Shown piece by piece: positions 27,472-36,496 of a stretch of 64,000 nt of DNA. A model generated the notes under the pieces. It ran no database searches. It had not been told where the DNA came from and was given only the letters and a program-made list of their open reading frames with translations. The position numbers and the translations under genes were made by a program. The DNA is from Leptolyngbya sp. FACHB-60 (GTDB taxonomy: Bacteria > Cyanobacteriota > Cyanobacteriia > Phormidesmidales > Phormidesmidaceae). The stretch lies in NCBI RefSeq assembly GCF_014695775.1, contig NZ_JACJOX010000020.1, positions 1 through 64,000 on the forward strand, in the 5' to 3' direction. Numbering within the stretch: position 1 is the stretch's first letter; every line of letters starts with the position of its first letter.

Positions 27472-27507
27472 GGAGAAAGGGTGTAACAATTGTTGCACCC
27501 TTTCTCC
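27472..27507 (+). terminator. Terminator after the amidotransferase
   Basis: GGAGAAAGGGTG and CACCCTTTCTCC form a perfect 12-bp stem, further closed by an inner CAATTG palindrome, 27 bases after the stop. Confidence 0.7.
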
Positions 27508-27686
27508 ATTAGTCTTTGCTGCGCTCTGAGGTATGGTCTAAGCTGTAAGCGGCCGCAAACTGTTATGACGATTAAGTCTTTGAGGCGTTTGAACCCCGAG
27601 TTAATACCGTTGTAAGCAGTCAGAAAGCCTCAAGAATTACTACGCTTATCAGTCTATGTAAAGAGAGATCATGGTAGAAAATACAC

Positions 27687-28571
27687 ATGATCAATCACCT
27701 ACTACGGCCAATAGCCTCCGTTTTGAACATGCTGCCCCGGTGGTGGCGCCAGCTGGCCCTGGTTGGAATCAGTATTATTGCGGTCATTTCAGTGTCTTTT
27801 GATACTCAGGCGCTGCCAGTTCGGGTAGAGCGAGGGCTGGCGCTGCGACAGCTTCAGGGGGAGGTGACACTGCTGCGACCCAGCAGTGCTAGCCCTGCGC
27901 GGGCGGGCGATCGCCTCAATCAGGTCGGTGACGGCTTGCGGACGGGGGCGCGATCGACGGTCGTTCTAGATGTGGATACCGACGTGGGCTTTTTGCAGGT
28001 TTCGGAGCGCACTGAGCTGCGCATTCGCACCCTGGAGATGGCCGCCGACGGTGGGCGCATTACCCACCTCAACGTGTCGCGGGGGCAGGTGCGTACTCAG
28101 TTGCGCCGCTTTACCAACCGAGGCTCTGAGTTTGAGATCGAAACCCCCGCCGGCATTAGCGGTGTGCGCGGCACCGAGTTTGGGGTCAGCGTGCAAGACG
28201 ACGGCAAGACCGGCATTGCCACCCTCTCCGGCGCGGTGGAAACCAGTGCCGTTGGCGCGACGGTACCGGTGCCGGGGGGCTACCAAAACCTGATCTTGCC
28301 CGGTGAACCCCCCACTCAGCCAGTGCCCCTGCGGGATGATCCCGGGCTGGAGTACGAGCGCACTGTATCGTTTGAAAACAACACCCGCATGGTTACGCTC
28401 ACGGGTCGGGTTGACCCCGTCAATACTGTATTTGTCGATGGTGCCCCTCAACTGGTCGATCGCCAGGGTGAATTTCGCCTGACGCGGGTGGCGACGGCCC
28501 GTTTGCGAGTCGAGGTTGTCGTGATTACGCCCCTTGGCCGCCAGGAAGTCCATGAGATTTACCTTCTCTAA
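27687..28571 (+). CDS. FecR-domain exported protein
   Basis: A 294-residue protein with an N-terminal basic and hydrophobic segment (~18-42, possible signal ending TQALP). A FecR domain (~55-175) includes GDGLRTGARSTVVLDVD and EIETPAGISGVRGTEFGV. An Ig-like tail (~225-294) contains VTLTGRVDPVNTVFVDG. FecR domains outside iron-sigma systems are common in cyanobacteria beside CHASE2 proteins. Its 3' end overlaps the next gene by 20 nt, so the two are translationally linked. I infer an extracytoplasmic partner for the CHASE2 sensor; no sigma factor or TonB receptor is nearby. Confidence 0.82.
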   Translation: MINHLLRPIASVLNMLPRWWRQLALVGISIIAVISVSFDTQALPVRVERGLALRQLQGEVTLLRPSSASPARAGDRLNQVGDGLRTGARSTVVLDVDTDVGFLQVSERTELRIRTLEMAADGGRITHLNVSRGQVRTQLRRFTNRGSEFEIETPAGISGVRGTEFGVSVQDDGKTGIATLSGAVETSAVGATVPVPGGYQNLILPGEPPTQPVPLRDDPGLEYERTVSFENNTRMVTLTGRVDPVNTVFVDGAPQLVDRQGEFRLTRVATARLRVEVVVITPLGRQEVHEIYLL

Positions 28572-31569
28572 CCAGTTGCGGCGAGGAATAGAGTCGCTGC
28601 TGACCTTGGCTACTGCCAGCCTATTGGTCGTAAGTTTGAGCGAACTGGGCCTGCTCATGCCCCTAGTGCAAGCTGAGTATGGGCTGCGCTTCCGGCTGCG
28701 GGGGCAGCGGCCCTGGGCCGACCAGGTGGTGCTGATTGCCATCGATGAACCCAGTTTGGACGCGTTGGGGGCGTTCCCCTGGCCGCGCCGCCGCTATGCT
28801 GAGCTGATGCAAGGTCTGCAAGCAGCGTCGCCCCAGGCGGTGGTATTTGACCTGCTGTTTGTGGAGCCTAGCCCTGACGATGCGGTGTTTGTCGAGGCGA
28901 TCGCTGCCCACCCTGCCGTCATCCTAGCCTCCGCCTGGGATCGCGACGGGCAACCTTTGGGGCCAACTCCAACACTGGCTAAGGCGGCGCTGACCACTGG
29001 CCATATTTTGCAGCGGTACCAGGGCGGCTACATCCACAGCGTTGAGCCGATGGTGAGCCGCCAGCCCGCCCTGGCCATTGCTACCGCAGAAGCGCTGAGT
29101 TTGACTCAGCAGGCCGTTTCCCTGCCGCCCCTCGATCGCCCTCTGTGGGTCAACTGGCCTGGGGTAGCCACTGCCCTGCCCACCTACTCTTTTGTAGATG
29201 TGCTGGAGGGACGGGTGCCGCCTCAGGTGTTTAAGGGCAAAGTGGTGCTGATTGGAGCCACGGCCCTGGGCCTAGATGACCGGGTCACCCCCTTTGACGC
29301 TTACCCGCCTGCCAGTGGGGTGTTTTTGCACGGCGCGTTAATCGACAACCTGCTGCACCAGCGCTGGCTGAGACCGTTAACCGGGGGCTGGATCGGGGCG
29401 ATCGCCCTGGCTCTGGCCCTAAGCCTGGGGTTACAGCGGCAACCAGGGGTGTTTTGGCGGCAGGGGGTGTTGATGAGCGGCCTGGTGGCAGGCTGGTGGG
29501 GAACGGCCCTGGTGCTCATGGGAGCTAACCTGTGGCTGCCGGTGGTAGGGCCGGTGCTGCTGCTGAGTGCTGTGGGCGGTCTGAGCCTGGGTCAGCAATG
29601 GCTGCGACAGAACCGCTGGCTGCGGCAGATGACGACTGCATTACAGCATCGCCATCCGCCCGAAGTATTGCTGCCCGAGCCCTCACCATCCCCCGCCACC
29701 CTCGCTCAGCCTGGCTTTATACCGGGCGATCGCGTCTCAGATCTGACTCAGCTGGTCGAGCTGACCGAGCAACTGGGGCGATCGCAGGCGGTTCAGGCGG
29801 CCATTGCCCGCAGTCTGCCCCTGGGGTTGGTGGCGGCGGCGGCGGATGGCACCGTTTGGTTTGCTAACCCCTTGGCCACCGAATGGTTGGGTCTGGCGGC
29901 GGGCGATCGCCTGGCCTCGGCCCTGCCGCCCGACTGGTTTGAGGTCAAAGCTTGGGAGCAGCTGTGGGAGCGGGTCTGTCGAGGTCAAGCCGTAGCGCAT
30001 CAGCTGCGCCAGCGGGGCGATCGCTGGTATGAGCTGCGGCTAGAATCGCTGGCCGTCAATGACAATACCCCCGCCGATTGGCCCCAGGGGGCCATTGTGC
30101 TGTTCGAAGACATCACCTACCGCCAGCAGATGGAAAGCGAACTGCGGCGGCTCAACGACAGCTTAGAAACCAAAGTAGAGGTGCGCACGCGGCAGCTAGA
30201 GCAGCTCAATCGATCGCTCCAGGAGCAGATTGCTGAGCGCCAGCTGGCTCAGCATCAGCTGGCCTATGAGGCGCTGCACGACCCGCTCACTGGGCTGCCC
30301 AACCGCCGTCAGTTTTTGAGTCGCCTGGGGGAGCAGTTTGGCCTACCCGAGCCGGGGCTGTACGCGGTGCTGTTTCTCGACTGCGATCGCTTTAAGCTGA
30401 TCAACGACACCTTTGGCCACTGGGTGGGGGATGAGCTGCTCAAGCGGGTGGCCACCATTGTGCAAGAGTGCGTGCGCCCTAACGATGTCGTCGCTCGCTT
30501 TGGTGGCGACGAGTTCACCATTCTGCTGACGACGCTTGACCAAATGGGGGATGCGATCGCCGTGGCCCAGCGCATTCGCCAGCGGTTTACCGAAGCCTTG
30601 CACATTCAAGAGCACCAGCTATTTACTAACACCAGCATTGGCATTGTCATGGGCGGCCCCGACTACCAGCACCCCGACGAACTGCTCCGCGATGCGGACA
30701 CCGCCATGTACCAGGCCAAAATCAACAACCAGGGCTATGCCCTATTCGAGCCGGGCATGCACCTCGACGTGTGCCGCTCGCTCCAGATCGAAACCGCCCT
30801 CAGGCTGGCCCTAGAACGGCAAGAGTTTCAGCTCCACTACCAGCCCATTGTGAACCTTGATACCCAGCAGCTGATGGGGTGTGAAGCTCTGCTGCGCTGG
30901 CTGCACCCCGACCGGGGGCTGATGTTTCCCGACGAGTTTATTGCCATTGCCGAAAACACGGGCATGATGGCGGCGATCGGGGCCTGGGTGCTCCGAGAAG
31001 CCTGCACCCAAATGCAGCGCTGGCGACGGCGCAGCCTGATCAACGCCGATGCCGTGGTCAGCGTCAATCTGTCGGCGCTTCAGTTTGCGCAGCCCGATTT
31101 TTTGGCCCAGGTTGACAGCGCTTTAAACGACAGCGGCTTGCCCGCGGCCAACCTCAAGCTCGAAATCACCGAAACGGTTGTGATTCAAAACCCTGAGCAG
31201 GTGGTGCCGATCATTCAAACCCTGCGCGATCGCGGCATTCGCCTCAGCATTGACGACTTTGGCACCGGTTACTCCTCCCTCGGCTACCTGCAACAGCTGC
31301 CGGTGGATATTCTCAAAATCGATCGCAGCTTCATTGCCAACATTCACCACAGCCCGCAGCAGTATGGCATCGTTGAAACCATCATTCACCTGGCAACCCA
31401 CCTCAATATTCAGGTGATTGCCGAAGGGATTGAGCAGTTCCCCCAGCTGGAGTCGCTCACCCAATTGGGCTGCAAATTTGGTCAGGGGTTCTTCTTTGCC
31501 CGCCCGCTGAGCGTCAGTCAATTCAGTCAATATTTACGCGGCCGAGACAACGGGGAGGGCGGTTGGTGA
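28552..31569 (+). CDS. CHASE2-PAS-GGDEF-EAL membrane protein
   Basis: A ~1,005-residue signalling protein: transmembrane segment (~15-35), CHASE2 (~38-270), three membrane segments (~275-345), a PAS-like domain (~415-540), a short coiled coil (~540-580), GGDEF (~585-745) and EAL (~755-1000). GGDEF is intact (FGGDEFTIL), and EAL keeps CEALLRW, ITETVV, DDFGTG, KIDRSF and AEGIEQ, so both activities are possible. I take ATG 28552 (MRFTFSNQ) as the start; the frame opens with a TTG six codons earlier. It overlaps the fecR-like gene by 20 nt. A hairpin follows the stop. Confidence 0.9.
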   Translation: MRFTFSNQLRRGIESLLTLATASLLVVSLSELGLLMPLVQAEYGLRFRLRGQRPWADQVVLIAIDEPSLDALGAFPWPRRRYAELMQGLQAASPQAVVFDLLFVEPSPDDAVFVEAIAAHPAVILASAWDRDGQPLGPTPTLAKAALTTGHILQRYQGGYIHSVEPMVSRQPALAIATAEALSLTQQAVSLPPLDRPLWVNWPGVATALPTYSFVDVLEGRVPPQVFKGKVVLIGATALGLDDRVTPFDAYPPASGVFLHGALIDNLLHQRWLRPLTGGWIGAIALALALSLGLQRQPGVFWRQGVLMSGLVAGWWGTALVLMGANLWLPVVGPVLLLSAVGGLSLGQQWLRQNRWLRQMTTALQHRHPPEVLLPEPSPSPATLAQPGFIPGDRVSDLTQLVELTEQLGRSQAVQAAIARSLPLGLVAAAADGTVWFANPLATEWLGLAAGDRLASALPPDWFEVKAWEQLWERVCRGQAVAHQLRQRGDRWYELRLESLAVNDNTPADWPQGAIVLFEDITYRQQMESELRRLNDSLETKVEVRTRQLEQLNRSLQEQIAERQLAQHQLAYEALHDPLTGLPNRRQFLSRLGEQFGLPEPGLYAVLFLDCDRFKLINDTFGHWVGDELLKRVATIVQECVRPNDVVARFGGDEFTILLTTLDQMGDAIAVAQRIRQRFTEALHIQEHQLFTNTSIGIVMGGPDYQHPDELLRDADTAMYQAKINNQGYALFEPGMHLDVCRSLQIETALRLALERQEFQLHYQPIVNLDTQQLMGCEALLRWLHPDRGLMFPDEFIAIAENTGMMAAIGAWVLREACTQMQRWRRRSLINADAVVSVNLSALQFAQPDFLAQVDSALNDSGLPAANLKLEITETVVIQNPEQVVPIIQTLRDRGIRLSIDDFGTGYSSLGYLQQLPVDILKIDRSFIANIHHSPQQYGIVETIIHLATHLNIQVIAEGIEQFPQLESLTQLGCKFGQGFFFARPLSVSQFSQYLRGRDNGEGGW

Positions 31570-31581
31570 GCCCATACCAAA

Positions 31582-31622
31582 CAGGGCAGCAAGGCCGGCC
31601 TAAGCTCGGATTTGCTGCCCTG
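31582..31622 (+). terminator. Hairpin after the CHASE2-PAS gene
   Basis: CAGGGCAGCAA and TTGCTGCCCTG form a perfect 11-bp stem 13 bases past the stop. There is no T run, so termination strength is uncertain. Confidence 0.5.
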
Positions 31623-31709
31623 GAGGTTGGTCTTGGCGGCGGGGCTACAGTGCGCCTCACCTTCTGCGTCGGGGTATTCCATCATGGTTGTCGATGGTGA
31701 TAGTGCCGA

Positions 31710-31997
31710 CTATTCGTAGTAGCGATTGTCGAGCCAGCGCCGCACATCTTGCTCAGAGTGAAACGAGCGAGTGCGGTTGGTCACCGGGTCGTGGGCGAAC
31801 CAGACCTGATGCCCGTTGCGGGTGCTCTGCCAAATGCGCAGCTCTTGGGTGTCGGTGAAGAAGCTTAGTAAGCGATCGCCCAGAGCACTGAGAGCCTGGC
31901 CCATACCTAGGGGCCGTTGGGCGGGCTGTACCAGGGTTTCAAGGCGCTGCCGCTGCCGGTTGAGCTCGGAGTTAGAGTTACGAGTAGTGGTGTTCAT
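31710..31997 (-). CDS. Small conserved hypothetical protein
   Basis: 95 residues: a polar N-terminus with RQRQRLETLVQPAQRP, then LLSFFTDTQELRIWQSTRNGHQVWFAHDP and SEQDVRRWLDNRYYE. The Trp/Tyr-rich C-terminal half reads as a compact soluble domain. I believe similar small proteins occur in cyanobacteria, but no function is known to me. The start is ATG 31997 and the gene is isolated. Confidence 0.65.
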   Translation of the reverse strand: MNTTTRNSNSELNRQRQRLETLVQPAQRPLGMGQALSALGDRLLSFFTDTQELRIWQSTRNGHQVWFAHDPVTNRTRSFHSEQDVRRWLDNRYYE

Positions 31998-32306
31998 GGC
32001 ATTTCTCGACTAAGGGAATTGCAGCGGGCAGGGCGGTGGCACGCTTAACCAAAAACCTCTGTCAGCCCTAGAGGGGCTGAGCGTAGATGCAGTCAGAATG
32101 CAAAGGCTAAGGTTAACGGTCAGGGTTCCACTACTGGGAGTGGGGGCATCTCGCCCCAAGCGCTACCGCTGCTGATGTATCTAATGTAGGCGGGGCGTCA
32201 GTTTGTAACAAAGCATGACGTGAATGGGTGCTATGCAAAAAATCGATAGGCCAGCTAAAGCCTCTGCCCTTAGCCTGGAATAGGCGTTTAGGTGCCTGGA
32301 GCCGCC
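31998..32306. other. Intergenic region, no gene seen
   Basis: About 310 bases between divergent genes, presumably holding the promoters of both. Nothing else is supported. Confidence 0.4.
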
Positions 32307-33212
32307 ATGAACCTCAACAAAATCAAGCTGTCACAACTGCGGGCACTGGTGACGATCGCCGAGTGCGGCAACTTCAGCGAAGCGGCCCTCAAGCTCGATG
32401 TCACCCAGTCCACCATCAGCCACGCCATTGCCACCCTAGAAGACGAGCTAGGCGTTACCCTTCTGAAGCGGGGCCGCCACGGGGCGCGGCTGACGAGCGT
32501 GGGCGATCGCATCACCACCCACGCCCGCGACGTGCTGGGTCTGCTCGACACCATTGGCAGCGAGGCCAACCAGGCGCGGGGCGTACAGGGAGGCAATTTG
32601 CGCATTGCCTCTTTTCGCAGCGTAGCGACCCACGTGCTGCCTGGAGCGATCGCCCGTCTGCACCGCCGCTACCCCACCATCGCCATCAGCGTCCACGAAA
32701 TGGATGAAGTGCACCAGCTGAAGCAGGCGCTGGCTAAGGGCGAAGTTGATCTTTGCGTTGCCGAAACCATCGATGGCGACGATGTGGAAACCCTGCATAT
32801 CTTTAACGACGACTACGTGGCCCTGCTGCCCCCTGGCTATCGCCCCAAAACCGATGCGCTCACCGTGGATGATATGCGCCAAATGCCCATTATTGGCTCT
32901 AGCCACAGCAGCTGTGGCCTGCGCATTCGCACCGTGCTGGGTGCCCAAGAGCATCCTTTAGAAATTGCCTACTGCATTCGCCACGACTCGTCGATGGTGG
33001 CCATGGTGCAGCAGGGCTTAGGCATTGCCATTCTGCCTCGACTTGCCGCTGAGCCGGTGCCCCCTGACGTGCAGATCGTCTCTATGCCCTTCCCAATTTC
33101 TCGGCCAATTGGGGCCACCATTCTAAAAGACGCATTGCACACCCCCGCGCTCTACGCCTTTCTAGACGCCCTGCGGGAAGTGGGCGAATTTAGCCGCATC
33201 AAGGCCGTTTAG
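32307..33212 (+). CDS. LysR-family transcriptional regulator
   Basis: A 301-residue regulator. The N-terminal winged HTH (~5-65) has LSQLRALVTIAECGNFSEAALKLDVTQSTISHAIATLEDELG, cut here as the canonical LysR pattern. An effector domain follows (~90-295) with NLRIASFRSVATHVLP and VQQGLGIAILPRLA. ATG 32307 is preferred because GGAG lies five bases before it. The inducer and targets are unknown; the convergent SDR and the small upstream divergent gene are the nearest candidates. Confidence 0.87.
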   Translation: MNLNKIKLSQLRALVTIAECGNFSEAALKLDVTQSTISHAIATLEDELGVTLLKRGRHGARLTSVGDRITTHARDVLGLLDTIGSEANQARGVQGGNLRIASFRSVATHVLPGAIARLHRRYPTIAISVHEMDEVHQLKQALAKGEVDLCVAETIDGDDVETLHIFNDDYVALLPPGYRPKTDALTVDDMRQMPIIGSSHSSCGLRIRTVLGAQEHPLEIAYCIRHDSSMVAMVQQGLGIAILPRLAAEPVPPDVQIVSMPFPISRPIGATILKDALHTPALYAFLDALREVGEFSRIKAV

Positions 33213-33233
33213 AGTTACGGCTTGGCCATCGGG

Positions 33234-34316
33234 TTATTGCTCCCTGCTGCCCACCGCTTCGACCTCAGGGGCCGACTTCGGCTCATTGACGGGCAGTTCA
33301 TTGTTCCGGCGCGCGGCGCGATTGCTCAAATAGGTCAGCCAGGACGGTGCCCAAGACGAGTGGCTGTCTTGACCAAAAGCCCGCTCTTCACCACCTTCAA
33401 TAGGCCCTGGTAGCAGCCTACTGCCCCAACTCAGCAGACTAGTCATGAACCCTGGGAATAGACCGTAGAACCGGGCCATGAGCAGAATTGGCAGCGGCAC
33501 CACCACTTCGGCGGCCCCTCGACGCATGCCGGCAATGGCGGTCCGGGCTACCTTTTCTGGGCTGGCAGAGATGATCGGCAGCGACTCGCTAATGCTGAAC
33601 CAGGTGTACTCTTTGCGGTGCTGTCCCTTGAACAGGGCGTGATCGTTAACGCCTGTATAAATCAAACCGGGACAGACCGTGGTGACAGCAATGCCAGCCC
33701 GGGCTAGTTCAATGTGCAATCCGGCTGATAACCCCGTCAGGGCAAATTTGCTGGCGCAGTAAGCCACCATGTGCGGCGACGCCACCTTGCCTCCCACAGA
33801 CGAAATGTTGACGATGCGACCGGCTCTGCGATCGCGCATCCCCGGCAACACCGCATAGGTGGTGTAGACCGGTGCCCAGAAATGGAGCTGCATCAGGTCG
33901 TCGTAGTCCTGCATGGTCAGGTTTTCTAGCGGCCCCACGATGTCAGTGCCAGCATTGTTGATCAGAATGTCGATTGCCCCAAACTGCTCGCTGACCTGCT
34001 GCACCATCTGCTCGACCTGGGTCTGGTGGGTGACATCACAGATCAGTGCCAAGATCTCTCCGCCCTGCTGCACCAGTTCAGTTTTTGCCCGCTCCAGTTC
34101 GGCCTCATCCCGCGCGCAGATTGCCAGTCGAGCCCCCGCCGCCACCAACTGGCGGGCCATGACCAGCCCCAGCCCCCGGGAGGCCCCGGTGATCAAAATG
34201 GTCTTGCCTTGCAGGTCATACTGCTGTTCGCGCCACCGGCGACCTAGCCAGAGGACGCCCGTTAGCAGGGCCGCGATCGCAGCTAAACCCAGCGGTCCCA
34301 AATGGTTAATCGACAT
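33234..34316 (-). CDS. Short-chain dehydrogenase/reductase with N-terminal membrane anchor
   Basis: 360 residues. One hydrophobic segment (~8-25), then an SDR Rossmann domain with TGASRGLGLVMAR, NNAG and the catalytic Ser/Tyr/Lys in SSVGGKV and YCASKFALTG. A ~100-residue C-terminal extension contains further hydrophobic sequence (LLMARFYGLFPGFM) and a polar tail. The layout resembles membrane-associated SDRs acting on lipids or retinoid-like substrates; specificity is unknown. It is convergent with the LysR gene, 22 bp apart. Confidence 0.83.
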   Translation of the reverse strand: MSINHLGPLGLAAIAALLTGVLWLGRRWREQQYDLQGKTILITGASRGLGLVMARQLVAAGARLAICARDEAELERAKTELVQQGGEILALICDVTHQTQVEQMVQQVSEQFGAIDILINNAGTDIVGPLENLTMQDYDDLMQLHFWAPVYTTYAVLPGMRDRRAGRIVNISSVGGKVASPHMVAYCASKFALTGLSAGLHIELARAGIAVTTVCPGLIYTGVNDHALFKGQHRKEYTWFSISESLPIISASPEKVARTAIAGMRRGAAEVVVPLPILLMARFYGLFPGFMTSLLSWGSRLLPGPIEGGEERAFGQDSHSSWAPSWLTYLSNRAARRNNELPVNEPKSAPEVEAVGSREQ

Positions 34317-34586
34317 TTTTCCCCCTCCAGTGTGGCTTTCACTTTAGGCGGTGCTAGCCGATGCTAGTCTCCTTCGTAGGGCGAAACTGCCTTAGCCGAT
34401 AGGCCGGTTTTTCCCGTCGCCAGCTCGTCACTAGACGTTCCCCGGGCTGGTCAATTTTCACAGGCGATCGGAGCTGAAACAACAGCCAAAAACGTTTGTA
34501 TTTTAGGCGCGGTATGAGTTGGCCAAAAACCTGTTTAAAGTTGACTAATCCACTTGTAAGATGACTAATCCACTTGCAAAGCATCC

Positions 34587-35585
34587 ATGCGCCACCTCTA
34601 CTTTCTGGTCCCCGGCACCGGCAAGCGCTTCCACTGCGGCGGGCTGTTTGCCGAGCTCAAGACCCTCAAGCTAGCTCAGCAGGTTTGCTCCGCCGAGGTG
34701 GTCACCTACGACCAGCGCGAGGTCGACACGCTGTTTTTGGATGATCTGCTCCAGCAGCCCAACCTCGGCAACAGTATTTTTGTGATTAGCTGGGGGTTTC
34801 ACATCCCTCGGCTAGTCAAGCGGCTACGGGGCTACCCAGTGGTGTACCACGCCCACAGCAGCGGCTACGGGTTTAGTCTGCCGGGCGATATTCCCATCAT
34901 TACCGTCAGCCGCAACTCCATGGGCTATTGGGGACAAAAGCGACCCAACGGGCTCGTGTTTTATCTGCCCAACCACATTTCGCCTGAGTTCACTAACCAG
35001 CAGCAGCCCAGGGATATTGACGTGCTGGTGCAGGTGCGCAAGTCGTCAGACTACTTGCTAAATCAGCTGGTTCCAGCGCTAGAGTCTCGCTGCAACCTGG
35101 TAACGCTGACCGGGTTTGTCGACGATCTCTCGATTCTGTTTAACCGCAGCAAAATCTTTCTCTACGACTCGGCAGAATATTGGGCGCTGAGCCGGGTGAG
35201 TGAGGGCTTTGGCCTGCCCCCCATGGAGGCTATGGCCTGCGGTTGCCAGGTGTTTACCAGCGTCAACGGGGCGTTGGCGGATTACCTAGATCCGGGATTC
35301 AACTGTTACAAGATTGGGGTGTACTCGGTGGGGTACGACTGCGATCGCATCCTCACCGCCCTGCAAACGCCCACACCCCTGGCCATGACCCCCGCAGATT
35401 TAGAACCCTACCGCGCTCCGGCTCTGCTGCCCCGGCTAGAGGTGATTCTGGCCGAAATCAACCACTTCTTCGACTATCGAGCCAAGCACTCTGGGGACAT
35501 TGCCGACCTCACCAAACCCCGCCTGGCCCGCCTCTGGTTCCAGCGCACCACCGCCAAAGTTCGCAAAAAGCTCAAAGGCCGTTGA
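34587..35585 (+). CDS. Glycosyltransferase (GT4-like)
   Basis: A 332-residue GT-B type glycosyltransferase. The C-terminal nucleotide-sugar site is SEGFGLPPMEAMACGCQV (~210-228), with the E-x7-E pattern of GT4 enzymes. The N-terminal half contains VYHAHSSGYGFS and ITVSRNS, acceptor-side features. No signal or membrane segment is present. Donor and acceptor are unknown; as no polysaccharide cluster is nearby, an orphan role in lipid or surface glycan synthesis is possible. ATG 34587 is preceded by a stop-rich region. Confidence 0.78.
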   Translation: MRHLYFLVPGTGKRFHCGGLFAELKTLKLAQQVCSAEVVTYDQREVDTLFLDDLLQQPNLGNSIFVISWGFHIPRLVKRLRGYPVVYHAHSSGYGFSLPGDIPIITVSRNSMGYWGQKRPNGLVFYLPNHISPEFTNQQQPRDIDVLVQVRKSSDYLLNQLVPALESRCNLVTLTGFVDDLSILFNRSKIFLYDSAEYWALSRVSEGFGLPPMEAMACGCQVFTSVNGALADYLDPGFNCYKIGVYSVGYDCDRILTALQTPTPLAMTPADLEPYRAPALLPRLEVILAEINHFFDYRAKHSGDIADLTKPRLARLWFQRTTAKVRKKLKGR

Positions 35586-35673
35586 TCCCCAGCTTTGGCT
35601 GGGTAGGTTGGCAAAGGCACAGTCCCGCGAGACAATAGAATATAAGAACTGTAATATTTATGAACCCTAGGCT

Positions 35674-36426
35674 GTGAACAACGCACCCGTACGCACGGTA
35701 TCTGACGCCAAGCGCGACTTTTATACCCACCACACTCGCCCCATCAACTCCATCTACCGGCGCGTGGTAGACGAGTTGATGGTAGAGATGCACCTGCTCT
35801 CCGTCAATGTCGACTTTGCCTACGACCCCATCTACGCCCTAGGCATTGTCACTACCTTCGATCGCTTCATGGTGGGCTACGAGCCCGAGAGCGACAAAGT
35901 TACCATTTTCAATGCCCTGTGCCGCTCGATCCATAGCACCCCCGAGCACTATCGCGGCGAGGCTGAGGCCGTAAGGTCCTCCGTCAACGGCATGTCCTTA
36001 GACGACTTGAAGGGGCAGTTTGAGCACCTCGGCGACGGCGGCGATGGCCTGCGCAGCACCCTGGCATCGGTCGCTAACCGAGAAAAATTCAAGTACAGCC
36101 GCCCCTTTGGCATTGGCCTCTACACCTTGGTAGAAGCCGTGACCCCCGCCGAAGACCTCAAAGATAAAGCAGCCGTCGAAACCCTGTTTAAAGACCTGGC
36201 GGGCAAGCTCAATATCTCCAACGACAAGCTGCTAAAAGACGTCGAACTCTACCGCAGCAACATGGAGAAATTTGCCCAGGCCCAGGAAGTGATGAAAGAC
36301 ATGCTGGCCGCCGATCGCAAAAAGCGCGAAGACCGCAAAAAAGCTGCCGAAGCCGAGGCTGAAGCCATCGTCGAACCCGTAGCTACTGTCCCCGACGCAG
36401 GCCAATCGGGAGAAACAGCCGAGTAG
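35674..36426 (+). CDS. thf1: Thylakoid formation protein Thf1 / Psb29
   Basis: A 250-residue helical protein specific to oxygenic phototrophs. Signatures are TVSDAKRDFYTHHTRPINSIYRRVVDELMVEMHL (residues ~8-41, quoted in part by family), YALGIVTTFDRFM and KFKYSRPFGIGLYTLVE. A C-terminal coiled coil (~195-230, KKREDRKKAAEAEAEA) follows. Thf1/Psb29 is needed for photosystem II assembly and repair and for FtsH hexamer accumulation. The start is a GTG at 35674 (VNNAPVRTVSD). A strong terminator follows. An ftsH gene lies 15 kb away. Confidence 0.93.
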   Translation: MNNAPVRTVSDAKRDFYTHHTRPINSIYRRVVDELMVEMHLLSVNVDFAYDPIYALGIVTTFDRFMVGYEPESDKVTIFNALCRSIHSTPEHYRGEAEAVRSSVNGMSLDDLKGQFEHLGDGGDGLRSTLASVANREKFKYSRPFGIGLYTLVEAVTPAEDLKDKAAVETLFKDLAGKLNISNDKLLKDVELYRSNMEKFAQAQEVMKDMLAADRKKREDRKKAAEAEAEAIVEPVATVPDAGQSGETAE

Positions 36427-36459
36427 GCCACTGCGCAAAAAAGCTTAGCCTAGAGCCTC

Positions 36460-36496
36460 AAGCCTAGACTTCCCTTGGTGGAGTCTGGGCTTTTTT
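36460..36496 (+). terminator. Terminator after thf1
   Basis: AAGCCTAGACTTCC pairs with GGAGTCTGGGCTT (two mismatches or bulges), followed by TTTTTT at 36491-36496. The distal arm lies inside the 3' end of the convergent eamA-like gene. Confidence 0.7.

Noticed and set aside
32228..32707. 159-residue plus-strand frame across the LysR start
   Set aside because: Pro/Arg/His-rich shadow of the LysR HTH coding sequence in another frame.
18574..36426. Functional linkage of ftsH and thf1 through clustering
   Set aside because: The proteins are known partners but the genes are 15 kb apart with unrelated genes between; no cluster is supported.
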